In this document: in pieces, positions 39,157 through 49,699 of the stretch
Layout of the letters: each line of letters opens with the position of its first letter
Numbering within the stretch: position 1 is the first letter of the stretch
Source of the DNA: Isochrysis galbana
Lineage: Eukaryota > Haptophyta > Isochrysidales > Isochrysidaceae
NCBI GenBank assembly: GCA_018136815.1
Contig: CM030939.1
Location: 4,519,419 to 4,583,418, forward strand
Direction: 5' to 3'
Length of the DNA: 64,000 nt
Made by a program: the position numbers and the translations under genes
The notes under the pieces: generated by a model
The model's database searches: none
Seen by the model: only the letters and a program-made list of their open reading frames with translations
What the model was told of the DNA's origin: nothing

Positions 39157-39171
39157 CAGTCGCGACTGTCA
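39154..39171. repeat. Perfect 18-bp palindrome at the pol stop codon
   Basis: TGACAGTCGCGACTGTCA includes the TGA stop of pol as its first three bases. Confidence 0.9.
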
Positions 39172-40125
39172 CGCCCCCTCAGATATCTCTCAACGCCGTC
39201 GTTTACGTTTGATCGCGGTACGGGAACGTACGGGAATTCTTTTCCAGTTCCCCCCCACGGTCGCCGAATTTTCCCCCCGCGGCCGCCGAATAGTTCCCCC
39301 CCGCGGGAAGAGAGGTATGGCTCGCCCCCCCTTTCGACCACGGAGGATGGATCTCCCTCCCCTTTCGTTGCGCTCTGTCAGGAGACCCCCGTACCTCGTC
39401 GTTTAGCTCGCGCGTGACGTGCCGAGCCCGTCGTGATATCTCGCCGCCTTTTGCCGTTGGCCGTTCGACTACTCATATATCGAAGAACAGGAGACGCCGC
39501 GTTGTAACTTGGGTGCCGCCACACCGCCCAAACATCCAGGTAAAACTCTCGTAAAAGAGAGAAGAGGATGGGTTGCAGCGTTGAGTCCTGCGGTCTGCCG
39601 CGCCGGCCGCCGATTCTACACCTCACCGTCCGGACGGGTGCAGTACTTCCTGTCTCTTCGATCGTCGCGCACTACTCTTATAGTTCATCGTTCGTCGTTC
39701 GTCGTTGCGCGTTCTTACCGTTCCTCGTTTCTTGTTCTCGATTCTCGATTCTCGTCGTTCCGCGTTCTTACCGTTCTTCGTTTCTCGTTCTCGATTCTCG
39801 ATTCTTGTCGTTCCGCGTTCTTACCGTTCTCGATTCTCGATTTCTTCGTTTCTCGTTCTGGACTCTCTCGTTTCTCGTCGTTCCGCGTTCTTATTCTTAT
39901 CGTTCCTCGATTATTCGTATCTCGGTCGTCACGTCTTCCGTCCTGGTTCGGCGTTTGGAGCGTGGCTCTCCATTCGAATTTATTGTTTCATTCTTCGTTC
40001 GCTCCTCGCCCATTCGGTCTCGTTAGGTATTGCGTATTGCTCGGCCATCTTGCCTGGATGGAACTCTCCGCTATCCGTTAGGTTCTCTTCTTTCCCTCGC
40101 GGGACGCTCGATCCTAGCAGGGGGG
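39172..40125 (+). other. 3' UTR of element 3 with polypurine tract
   Basis: Nearly 1 kb without a gene. It has three spaced copies of a TTCCCCCC(C)-CGG-CGCCGAA-like unit (39240-39305). A GTAAAAGAGAGAAG block near 39550 is shared with the other Ty3-type fragments. A TCGTTCTCGATTC tandem-like tract runs from 39670 to 39900. AGCAGGGGGG (40116-40125) before TGTCGC is the likely polypurine primer for plus-strand DNA. Confidence 0.7.
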
Positions 40126-41242
40126 TGTCGCATTCGCGAATCGACGCTCGTTAGGCTTCTCTCTCCTCTTCGTTCGGTATTTATCGTTATAATTCTCTCG
40201 TTCTCGTTCTCGGTCAAAAACTTCGCGTGGACGCCTAGGATCTAGGGTTGTGGAGCGCCCTCTCTCTTTCTCTCGAAGAGAAGGGAAGTTTCCCCACCTT
40301 TCTTCCTCCCAGGCGCCTCGCAAAAGGTTTAATTCGCTATCTCCCCGCGTTTCTTTACCTGCTTCTGGGGGCAATCAGGTTTGGTTTGCCATCTCCCCTC
40401 GGAGATCGATTTAGGTTCGCTGCTTGGGTGAGGGAATCTTTCTCCTTGGTCCTTGGTTTGCCATCTCCCCTTGGAGATTGATTTAGATTCGCTGCTTTGG
40501 TTTTGGGTTATCTTTCCCCTTGATGCAAGTTGCATGGAAGCCCTTGGTCCCGTTGGTTTTTGGTTTTCTCCTCCCTTGGTTGCTACTCGGGGTTGCTCGA
40601 TAGAAACGTCTAGAAGGTCCACGCTCAACAGCAAGATTTCTTCGATTGCAAGGATACCTCGCTGCGATCTGTATCCAATGTGATCGCCGTGGTTGCGCGA
40701 CATAACGTTCCTCTTCGACTTTCCGCCTTGGTGGGAAAATCCAAAGCGAAGACACGCTCCGACCGTCGCTGCGGATTCTCTCTCTCTCTCGCTCTCTCTC
40801 TCTGTCTCTCGCGACGTGTTTGAGTTACCGGCGATGTGGGGTCTCGGTTATTTCATGTTTTGCTTGGTTTGGGTGAATGATTCTAGTGTGTTCGTGAGTC
40901 GGTGTCGCAGCATCGTTGGATCCGACGTCTTGTCGTCAGTCGTCATCCGTCGCTCTCGCTCTCGTCGCTCTCGCTCTCGTAACACTCGTACCCTACAAAC
41001 TCTCCTTGCCTCACCAGCCCCTGCCAACACAGCCCTCCTCTCACTCACCCTCGCCTCTCGCCTCTCGCTCGATGTCGCTCTCGCCGCCGTCCTCGCCCTC
41101 GCTCAAGCCCGCCTGCCCGCCTTCCTCTGCTGACGGGCCTCAGCCCGTCAGCGTCTCCGAAGTCGTCTCCTCCGCCGCGCCTGCCGCCGGTCTGCCTCCT
41201 TCCTCATTGCCCTCAGGCCCTATGGGCCATCCCAATTCGTCA
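40126..41242 (+). repeat. 3' LTR of element 3
   Basis: Starts TGTCGCATTCGCGAATCG after the polypurine tract and ends ...ATTCGTCA. 1117 bp by this reading. The last 944 bp equal the 5' copy. It contains a (CT)n stretch at 40780-40805 and the first codons of gag. Confidence 0.75.
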
Positions 41243-41462
41243 CAGGGACACCGACACCGAGGGGCATCGCTGTCCCGCGGCGCGCGCCGGGGGCGGTGGG
41301 GGTGGGGGGGGGGGGGGGGCGACACACCCAGAAAATATGTTCCACCTTCTGTTCGCTCGTGCCCTCTCACTTATCTCTTACACGCAGTTCCTCCTCCCGC
41401 ACAAGCCGCAAAAGATCAAATCCGAAGCGCCAAAATTGGCGCTGCGGGCCGGCGGTAAGGAG
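41243..41462. other. Short unique DNA between LTR and DNA transposon
   Basis: Contains an 18-base G-rich run near 41303-41321. No gene recognised. Confidence 0.5.
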
Positions 41463-42107
41463 TTAACCCTAGTAGGTGCCTATAAACCGGAATTTAGGTG
41501 CCTACATTCGGGTGATGCAGGAGGCAGAGCAGTCATATTTTTGGCTGGGTTGCCTGCATATAGGCAGGATAGAACCCCCTAAGCAGCATGACTTGAGTAC
41601 AAAAGGTTACAATGCATTTTCAGAGCGGCGAAAACGGCGAAAATGTAAAAACAGCCAAAAACAGCCAAAAACCCCCGACTACTCTAGAAGACATCGGTGA
41701 CACGCAAAAAAACAAGGAATGTGGTAATAAGCGCCCACTCCTGCACGACAGGCCAAACATTTGAACTGGGGCCGCTTTCCGCTTTGGTTTCGCCACAGCA
41801 CACTGAGCATAGCCACACACTCCCTTTTGGGGTGACACACGGACGGCCTTCTGCGGGCCACAGGAACCGCCTTGCCGGCTCGCGCCAACCTTTCGTGGCA
41901 ACGTTCTCCCGCGCTTCTAAAACCAAGCACCATTGACGAATTTATGATTGGGAGATCTAACCAGGCCTGGGAGGGGTCCCATTTCACATCAGGAGGCCCC
42001 CTAGGGCCCTCCTAGTGCCCTTAGGGGCTCCCAATATAGCAATATGTACTAAAAACTAAAAACGTCCCGACCGTCCGCCTAGCGGACTAGGCACCTACTA
42101 GGGTTAA
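41463..42107 (-). mobile_element. piggyBac-like element remnant with TTAA ends
   Basis: TTAA-CCCTAGTAGGTGCCTA at 41463-41482 is exactly mirrored by TAGGCACCTACTAGGG-TTAA at 42088-42107. Terminal CCCTAG and duplicated TTAA are hallmarks of piggyBac elements. Inside, on the minus strand, frames near 41830-41710 carry a cysteine-rich pattern split by a frameshift (CSVCC, then FKCLACRAGVGAYYHIPCFF). This resembles the C-terminal zinc-ribbon of piggyBac transposases. The rest of the transposase is missing, so it is a decayed, non-autonomous copy. A second ACTAGGGTTAA end lies at 42155-42165. Confidence 0.6.
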
Positions 42108-42502
42108 AGCAGCACAAGCACAAGCCACAAGCCGCCGAACCCCCCAACCCTACCACTAGGGTTAAAGATCGGGGTCGTCGTCCCCCCCCCCGCCGCCGCC
42201 GCCGCTGTATGAAACGGACGCGACGGTTTCGAGAGCGCAACGGCGGCGACGAGAAGTGAGAGAGACTTCCTCTTCATTGATTTAAAACTTCCTCTCCCTC
42301 TTCCCTCCCCCCCACCCACCCCCACCCCCTTCCCTCTTCCCTTCTTTCCCCCTCTCTTCCCTTCCCTTCCCTATTTCTTCGCGGGCCGGGCGGCGGAGAA
42401 CATCATTTAGCAGTAGGAAGCGAGAGAGAGTGAGAGAGGAGAGAGAGGGACAACAGATTGGGGCAGAAGAGAACTTCCTTCCTCTTTTCCCTCCTGCTCA
42501 TT

Positions 42503-42668
<166 letters not shown>

Positions 42669-42948
42669 GTGCACCCCTTCATCACCCCCCCCCCCGCGGC
42701 CCCCCCCACAGAAAAGAACTTCCTTCCTCTTCTGTGCTATCGAGGATCTCTCCATGTGGGGAAGGAAAGACAACAGGAACGACTGGAGAAGAAGAACTTC
42801 ACCAACACAGATACACTGTAAAGTAAATAGAAGGGGGTGGGGCATACTAGTGAGGGGATGGGAGGTTGGGGGGGGGGGAGAGAGCGAGAGAGAGAGAGAG
42901 AGGGGGGAGAGAGAGAGAGAGAGGGAGGGAGAGAGAGGAGAGCGCACG

Positions 42949-45428
42949 ATGGCGACAGTCGCCCCATCCGACTCAGATCTCCCTCGATCCTCTCTGCGCC
43001 TGCGTGGCGTGCTGGCTACAAGACGCATGGAGCCTCGTTCTGTGGCCGACGACGACGACGACGAGCTCTCCCGTCCTCCCTCGCTCCGTGCCCAGATCGC
43101 CCGCACCGGCCTGCGGCTTCTCTTCTTCTCCATCTTCCCACTTCTCATCGTGACAATGCTCGTCAACGAGGTGGAGACGGTCGAGTACCTGCACGTGTCG
43201 AGGCCGGTGCGTGTGGCTAAGACGACAGCAGGCACGTCCTTCGCACTCAACCTCTGCTGCACCGTCGTCGTCTGCTGGCAGCTCTCGCTCTTCATACAGG
43301 CCAACCACCGCGGACGGACCATCCGATACTTCTCTAAGCTCGATGTGGTGGAGCTCGTGCTCAACATCGGGCTCCTCTTGCCGATGTGTTGGTTCTTTGG
43401 CCTCCCATGGGTCTGGTCTGCCAGCGCAAGCATCACGATTCCACCCGTGTTCATCTACTACATGAAGCGGCTCGTGTACAACGTCTACACATACCAGGGT
43501 GGTGGGAAGCGGTACTACACGTGGCTGATCGCGCGCGTCCCCGGCGCGGCGATGGTGCTTCTCTTCCAATTTGTGTGGTCGGTCCTTGCCTTTGCGATCG
43601 GCTTGTCCACGCAGCCGCCACCGACGTACGACTCGGTCCTCGATGACCCTCTGTGTGCGTCGAACGTGTCCTCGTGCAGTGTGGCAGCCTTTTCGGTCAG
43701 GGGGGCCCGGCAGCTTGTGCAAACGAGCGCCATCTCATGCGCGTCGAAGGACAGCTGGGCTGAGGCACTCACGTCGATCGGCTGCCCGGCGAATGCGACC
43801 GAGCTGTGCGTGTTCACCTCGTGGCAGGCCGCGTGCAAGTATGCCTACATCTACCCGATCCTTGAGCATCATGGTTTGTCGAGCTGGGCGGTGAACGTGC
43901 ACCTGACGGTCACCTACCTCTTCGTCTTTTTCCCTCTCTTCCACGCCGGCCGTATCTCCTACACCAAGGGCGCGAATGGAGAGGACGATGGCCAGTACGA
44001 CCTGACCGTATTCACGCGCTCGCCGCACTTGGTTGTGGCGCTGGCGCTTGTGCTGGTGGCTACACTCATAGCCCTCCTAATGGTCATTTGGATGATTTCC
44101 GTCTTCCCAATGCTCACCCAGGTGCAACCCCGCCCCTCCCCACCCACATGCTCTGCAGTGCGCGATGAGCAAAGCGCCAGAGTGCGCAAGCACTTGCTCG
44201 AAGAGGCGCTCAGACACAGCTGCCCGACCCCGCGCAGGCCTATTCGCTTCATCCGCCCATCGGCGCCAACGGCGATACAGGGTTCGGTTACCGCTATATC
44301 TCACCATCCGCATGCGCCTTGCCGCGACGGATGTGCGGAAATGGCTTTACCGAGTACGAAATCTTCTGGTGGGTCTGGGGCGCGGCCTTCCTCCTACTCA
44401 ATGTGGATGTGCTCGTAAGGGTACGCGGCCGAGCAGGCGCCAAGCAGATCCTGACACAGGACGAGCGCTCGGCTATCGAGCGGGCGGTCGAGCAGCAAGG
44501 GCAGAAGAAAAAGGACAGGCGCGCCGAGAACCAGAGCAAGCACGAGTGCAACGTGCGCGACCTCTTCACCGGCGACAACAAGATCGCCGCCATGGGCCTC
44601 GATGCGTACTTGTTCCGGGGTGTGGATGAGGCTGACCGGCTCGAGACGCTGAGGGTGCGCCATGACAATCCAGTGGAGCAGATTCGGAAGGAGTTCGAGA
44701 CGCATGGCACAGATGATGACCGTCACTGGTTCAACTACGTCTATCGGGGCAAGGCGGAGCCAGAGACCCTCCTGCTTGAGCGCAACAACATGTTTGGCTA
44801 CTCGTGCGACGGCGGCGAGCGAGACGCCGGCCGCACTGGCGAGACCCTCGCCGACTTTTGCGAGAAGACCCACGCCAAGCTCGCGCAACTGAGGAAGGAG
44901 CACGTGCTCGCCCTGCGCCTCTATACGACGCCCGCATTTCGCTCCCTCAACAACCCGCTGCGGACCTTCAAGCAGCTCGAGAATGGTGATCTGGTGGAGC
45001 CACTCACCATGTCCGCGGAGCACAAGTTCCCCACCACCATCTTTTACATCGCCGAGGCCATCAAGATGCTACGTGCACTCGACTCAAAGAAGAAGATCAA
45101 GGCGACGTTGTGGCGCGGGATGGGCGGCGTGAACCTTCCTGACGAATTTTGCAATAACGGCGGCACCGAGATGGCGCCCATGTCGACCACGAGGGACGTG
45201 CGCGTTGCTGTGCGGTACGCGCAGCAAGGAGAACGCTCCGTCCTCTTCAAGATCGTTGTCGAATCTTTTATGCAGCTCGGCGCCCAGCTCTCCTGGATCT
45301 CAGTTTTCCCGCGCGAGGAGGAGATCCTTTTCCCGCCGCTCACCCATCTGAAGGTGCTTGCCGGTCCCGAGGTGCTTGCCGGAACGCCGTTCACAATTAT
45401 CATGGTTGAGCCCCATCTCGGCGCGTAG
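42949..45428 (+). CDS. Multi-pass membrane protein with C-terminal ADP-ribosyltransferase domain
   Basis: Exons 42949-44121 and 44181-45428 (59-nt intron, CAG|GTGCAA to GCGCCAG|AGT) give 806 aa. The first half has about seven hydrophobic helices (around 56-72, 94-116, 133-156, 160-174, 197-220, 310-332, 350-382), with a cysteine-rich loop between the fifth and sixth. An eighth (about 449-470) follows the intron. The C-terminal domain contains W702-R703-G-M, S726-T-T and E770-E-E772, the R-S-ExE triad of arginine-type mono-ADP-ribosyltransferases. The catalytic domain transfers ADP-ribose from NAD to protein side chains. It should sit on one side of the membrane after the last helix, with a charged linker (QQGQKKKDRRAENQ). 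The substrate is unknown. The ATG at 42949 is the first good start after the GA tract. The membrane part matches no family I can name. Confidence 0.75.
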
Positions 45429-45488
45429 CCCGTTGCCCATCCTCATGCTGTATCGACGAGCGAGCTCCCAAACTATAAGGACAACATG

Positions 45489-45646
45489 ATCAATGCCTCA
45501 AATATTTTGCTACCTACAACTATTAATTCGTAATCCTTAGAAGTCATTGCGGGGTTTCAAGAAGGGTGAAAGAGCGGGGTTGGAAGAGTGCTCCAGCTGC
45601 TCTTATCAATGCCTCAAATATTTTGCTACCTACAACTAATAATTCG
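45489..45646. repeat. 42-bp direct repeat in the 3' flank of the ADP-ribosyltransferase gene
   Basis: 45489-45530 and 45605-45646 (ATCAATGCCTCAAATATTTT...) differ at one position and are 116 bp apart. The second copy is followed within three bases by the start of family A. Confidence 0.9.
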
Positions 45647-45648
45647 CC

Positions 45649-46142
45649 AACTAAGTTTATACTTGGTTCGCCCATGGGGGGGCACGAGCCCCCCTCTCTC
45701 TCCACTCCTCCCCTGCCGTTGGGGAGGAACCACCCATCCTCCCCAGGAGGCCACTGCCCTGCTGATCCACTCTCCCACGGACAGGCTCGCCTGATTCGCT
45801 CGTCCTGGCCCCTCGTGGCCAGCCCATCGCTCCAACCCCCCCTCCCCCCCTGGTCGACAGGTAGACAGGTGCAGATTGGGGGCCCCTGAGGCTCAGGAAC
45901 GCCAGCGAGGGAGAGGCAGGGGAGACCAGGGCCCAGCCCCAGCCTCCTCTGCCCCCTGAGCTGGCCTCCAGGAGCCTCCAGGGGTCGCCAGCAGGCAGCT
46001 GCTGGCCTGTCGCAGGCACGCCATCGCGCCATCGCGCGTGTCGCAGGAGAGAGGAGAGAGAGCGCGGAGAAGGGGGTGGGCGGAGCGAGAGCTCCGCCCA
46101 CCGAAAAATAGGTAAGTCCCGCACCTGTTTACATGATAAGTC
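45649..46142 (+). repeat. Interspersed repeat family A copy with hairpin
   Basis: Begins AACTAAGTTTATACTTGG and keeps the family blocks. It includes a perfect hairpin GGTGGGCGGAGC-GAGA-GCTCCGCCCACC at 46075-46102. It ends near GATAAGTCGGG, where LINE sequence takes over. Confidence 0.85.
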
Positions 46143-46530
46143 GGGCCACGGGACCTCAGTGCCCCCGTCTTTACATCCAACAACAAAGGGAACCTAATCA
46201 TGAGTGCGAACCTGAAGTTGATAGCACAAGCGCTCGACATAGTCGAGCGGCTAGCCTAAACGCACGCGCCCACGATGCGGACCGCCTCTCACCCGATCAT
46301 CACCCACAGACACACTGGACATCAGGTGCCCGGCCCCCGTCGCGAAGAAGAAAAACGAAAAACCGGTAGCCCGATGGCGAAGAAGGAAGGACAATTGACG
46401 GAACGACACCTGAGCTAAGCCATCGGGGACCGGTACACACCGTCTGTTACTGGAAATCTACTACACCCAGCCCCTAGGTAGAGCACGAGGGGACGAGCCG
46501 CAAGGCAGGTGGAGAGGTGGTAATGTCGCA
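46143..46530 (+). mobile_element. 5'-truncated LINE copy (last 35 codons plus 3' UTR)
   Basis: The frame DLSAPVFTSNNKGNLIM then LKLIAQALDIVERLA-stop matches in layout the C-termini at 1850-1963 and 16320-16463. The UTR has GGTAGAGCACGAGGGGACG and GCCGCAAGGC, as at 28000. Confidence 0.65.
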
Positions 46531-46890
46531 TCCAGAGTATTTTGTATACTCTATGCGGATGCGGTGTCTCCATCATGCGTTGTGTGAAGAAAATTGAGTG
46601 AATTTTGTTTTTACCAATGAGTTGTCTCGAAGCTCCGCCGCATTGCACGCCGAATTTGTTCGTTTGTCCTTAAGGTAAGAGTCACGGGGAGTGAGGAAGT
46701 TGTACCTTTATAGTTGTGCGATTTATCTCCATCTCCATTTCCCTTTGAGGGTCTCTAAAGTACGTGGAAACGAGTTTCCGCGGGAATCTCTGTCTCTGTG
46801 AACTGATCGTATTGTCGATGCCGCGCTCTCAGGGTCAGAGAAGACATTCAAAGAGCAATAGAGTTTAAAGAAGTAGGGAGAGGGAGAGAG
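46531..46890. other. 5' flank of sulfotransferase gene
   Basis: No gene. A GGAGAGGGAGAGAG purine tract lies directly before the ATG, as in front of the other host genes here. Confidence 0.4.
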
Positions 46891-48770
46891 ATGGCGGGAA
46901 AGGGGGCGGGAGAGGGGGCGGCGGCGGCGGCGATGGCGCACTGCTCGGCACTGCCGGTGGAGCGCTTCAACTGGTCGGCGCGGGCGCGGCAGGCGGAGGC
47001 GGCACGAGGCTGCTGCTACGAGGTGGAGGGTGCGCCCATCACCCGTCCAACCGCAACGAGAAGGGGGGAAGGGGGGGAGAGGGAGAGAGAGAGGGAGGGC
47101 GAGAGAGACGCAGAAGCAGAGAGAGGGTGGGACTGATCTCTCTCGGCTCTCTCTCCCGGCGACTCAGAGCCATGAGCGAGGCCAGAAAACGTCACAAGAG
47201 GGCCGTCTCTCCTGCTGCTATGCAGGCGTCGGGCTGCGGTGTCTGCCCACCTTCCTGCTCATCGGCTTCACTAAGACGGCGTCCACCGCTTTCTTCAAGT
47301 ATGTGCAGCAGCATCCGCTTGTCAGGATGGCGCGCGGCAAGGAGACGTCGTACCTTGGTGAGCACTGGCCATATTGGCCAATCTCCGTCTCGGGGAACGG
47401 AATAGCCGGCTAGACACTAGCACACATCATGCCGTGTTCTTTAGTCGGCGGCCTTCGCCCTGCCGGCAGGCTCCGGTCGCGGTTTGAAGGAGGCGCTCGA
47501 CCGCTTCGAGGCGTGTGACTATTGCGAGCGTGGCGAGGTGAGTGCGATCAGCGTTCTGCCTCGTACGCGCGACTTTTCCAGACTAAAAGACCCCACGAAT
47601 GCAAGTCAGAAGGCAGGCAGGCCATCTATAATTTTCCCACAGGGACGGCTTGCTGAGCCTCGACCCTCGTATTGCCATGCAAACCATCAGGCAAGCCCGG
47701 CATATGCGTGGAGAGACGACTCTCCCGCAGCCGCGGCGGATGCGTGGGCGCTATTTGGCACAAGGGCTCGGCTCATTTCCCTCGTGCGAGAGCCATTGGA
47801 GCGCGCATTCTCCCACTACTTCTACTTCCAAATGCGGCGATTTCCAGGCAATCTATCATCGGTTCGTACTCACTTGGGCAAGCGGCCCCAGATTATGCTC
47901 GTCCGGTCATTGGCCACTAGGATGATGTGCACGGCTACGCAACGTTCTTTTGGGAAAGCGTGTGCGCGAGATGACTGACCACACGCGGGGCTAGCTAACG
48001 CTCAGGCATGCTTGCCTACGTAGACTCTTGCGGAGGGGTTGGATGAATTTGATCGTTGTGCCTCTAGTCTCGGTGGCTGGCACCATCGGTGCACCTATCG
48101 TACTGGTCGGCAGCTAGTAGAGTCCAAGCGTGCTTCGCCTGAATCTTGGCGGTTCAAGCCATCCAGACGTGGCTATGAGCTCATTCAAGTAAACAACACG
48201 TTCGCGCCCCTTCTCGTGCACTAGGATGCACCCACATCGCGCCATCATGAGTGCAACGATTCTGATCTACGCCCTCTCGTTGCGATGCATATGTAGGGTG
48301 GTCTGTACGCCGAGCACTTGGACACCTGGCGCTGTTACTTTGCCCGTGACCAGCTGCTCGTCTTGCCCTCGTCGGTCATGCGCAGCGATCCTGTGGGCCA
48401 GCTTCGCCGCTTCGAGGCATTTGTTGGTCTGCCGCCGGCGTCATACTACCACCTTGAGACCAATGTTCTGCCAGCGCAAGCACGCGTCGCTAGCAAGGCT
48501 CGTGTTGCGGGCGGATCACGACGGGTCGCAAGCAATGCCACGCGGCAAACCAGCAAGAGTTCGGCGAGTGCCTCGGCTCGTTCTGGGTATCGAGACGGTG
48601 TAAGCGAACGGTTGCGGAGCGACGGCAGACGTTTGGGGGAACGCGAATTTAGAAGCGCACGTCGACGGCACTTCCTCAGCTTGGAGAGATCCCTTCGTCG
48701 CAGCCTGACTCGCTTTTTTGAGCCGTTCAACAAACGTCTCGCACAAACGTATGGAGTCACCTTCACGTGA
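46891..48770 (+). CDS. Sulfotransferase, six exons
   Basis: Proposed exons are 46891-47029, 47226-47357, 47470-47537, 47643-47861, 48024-48116 and 48297-48770 (374 aa). All introns are GT-AG and phases agree. PTFLLIGFTKTAST (54-67) is the 5'-phosphosulfate loop that binds PAPS, with K63 the expected catalytic lysine. RLISLVREPLERAFSHYFYF holds the 3'-phosphate motif (R162, S in SHY). GLYAEHLDTW and FEAFVGLP are the usual downstream landmarks of the Sulfotransfer family. No signal anchor is visible at the N-terminus as modelled, though exon 1 (alanine-rich) is the least certain part. It probably sulfates a carbohydrate or small acceptor, and the acceptor cannot be read from the sequence. The exon 5 boundaries are tentative. 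Confidence 0.75.
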
Positions 48771-49340
48771 CGCTGTCCAACTCCGGACATGCGGATCGCT
48801 TGATGCGTGAGCCTGCTTTGCTTTGCTGCCGACAGCCTACTACCCGCGTATCCCCAGCCCCATCCTTCTCGGACCTCCCTTTGCGCCAAGCTGAAGTCGT
48901 ACACCCAATTTACATTTTACCACCTCGCCAGAGTCTCGCTTCGTTGCGTGCTGGTCGACCGTCGGTCTGTTACAATGCGACGCAGCACACGCCGATTGCA
49001 TACAGCTGTGGCCATAGCCGTTGCACCTGCTTTTGGCCTGCCAACTTTAGCTTCCCATCACAATTTTGGGCTAAATGAGACAACTGCGCGGCTCGGCTGG
49101 CGGTGCGCATGCTGCGCTGACATTTCAGCTGGCGAATTGAAGAATTGAACCACGTTTCGTAAGCCATGTGCAACATTCATGCCGGGTTACCGCGGCTGTG
49201 ACGCCCATTGTTTAAGTGCAATTGTAGTGGCACTTGAACAAACGATGCCGGCGCTCATGCTCATGCTCACTTCATTTTTTTAACTCATGAAAATTCAGGC
49301 TGCTGCGGCTCTCCCACACCGCCGTGACCCAACCGAGTCA
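48771..49340. other. No gene recognised
   Basis: 3' flank of the sulfotransferase gene. Frames are short and not protein-like. Confidence 0.4.
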
Positions 49341-49475
49341 CGCCAACCATCAACATCAGCCATCACAAGGATTGTCCCTGTCCCAGCCCTCCCCACCACG
49401 CTAGGCGCAGAGTAGTGCACATCATGTCACATCACATGGGCCGACCGCTCCCGAGTGAGCGAGGGGCAAGGGCGT
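49341..49475 (+). repeat. Remnant of a LINE 3' tail
   Basis: CCAGCCCTCCCC...GCTAGGCGCAGAGTAGTGCA and ACATGGGCCGACC resemble 16570-16630. No coding part remains. Confidence 0.45.
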
Positions 49476-49699
49476 TAGCGGGTCTGGGTGGTGAATGCTC
49501 AGCTCATGCCAGAGTCTGAGGGTGATCGAAACCCCCCCCGGAGGGGAGTTGGAGCCCGGGCGGGAATTGGACCCTGGGAAGAAAGGCACGAGCACGAGGC
49601 GCCTCCCGCTCATGTGGCAACTACTACTAAGGATAAACTTAGTTTGAGTGCAGTGGGTCTAGCCAGAGCCGCGTGCGCGGCGAGAGTGGTTGAGTAAAT

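Larger units (their letters stand above)
28106..41242 (+). mobile_element. Ty3/gypsy LTR retrotransposon carrying a methyltransferase-like domain (element 3)
   Basis: Layout is a truncated 5' LTR (28106-29049), gag (28879-31809), pol in the same frame after one TAG (31810-39156), a 3' UTR with polypurine tract (to 40125) and a 3' LTR (40126-41242). The two LTR copies match exactly over 944 bp (28106-29049 versus 40299-41242), as far as read. Both end ...ATTCGTCA, and the 3' LTR starts TGTCGC after AGCAGGGGGG. This points to a young insertion whose 5' end was later replaced by, or landed in, LINE-tail DNA. Both large frames are intact. Confidence 0.9.

Noticed and set aside
47643..47740. Alternative frame DGLLSLDPRIAMQTI in the sulfotransferase exon 4
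   Set aside because: Looks plausible as protein, but only the other frame is in phase with exon 3 and with the REPLERAFSHY motif. A nearby extra intron or sequencing error could change this.
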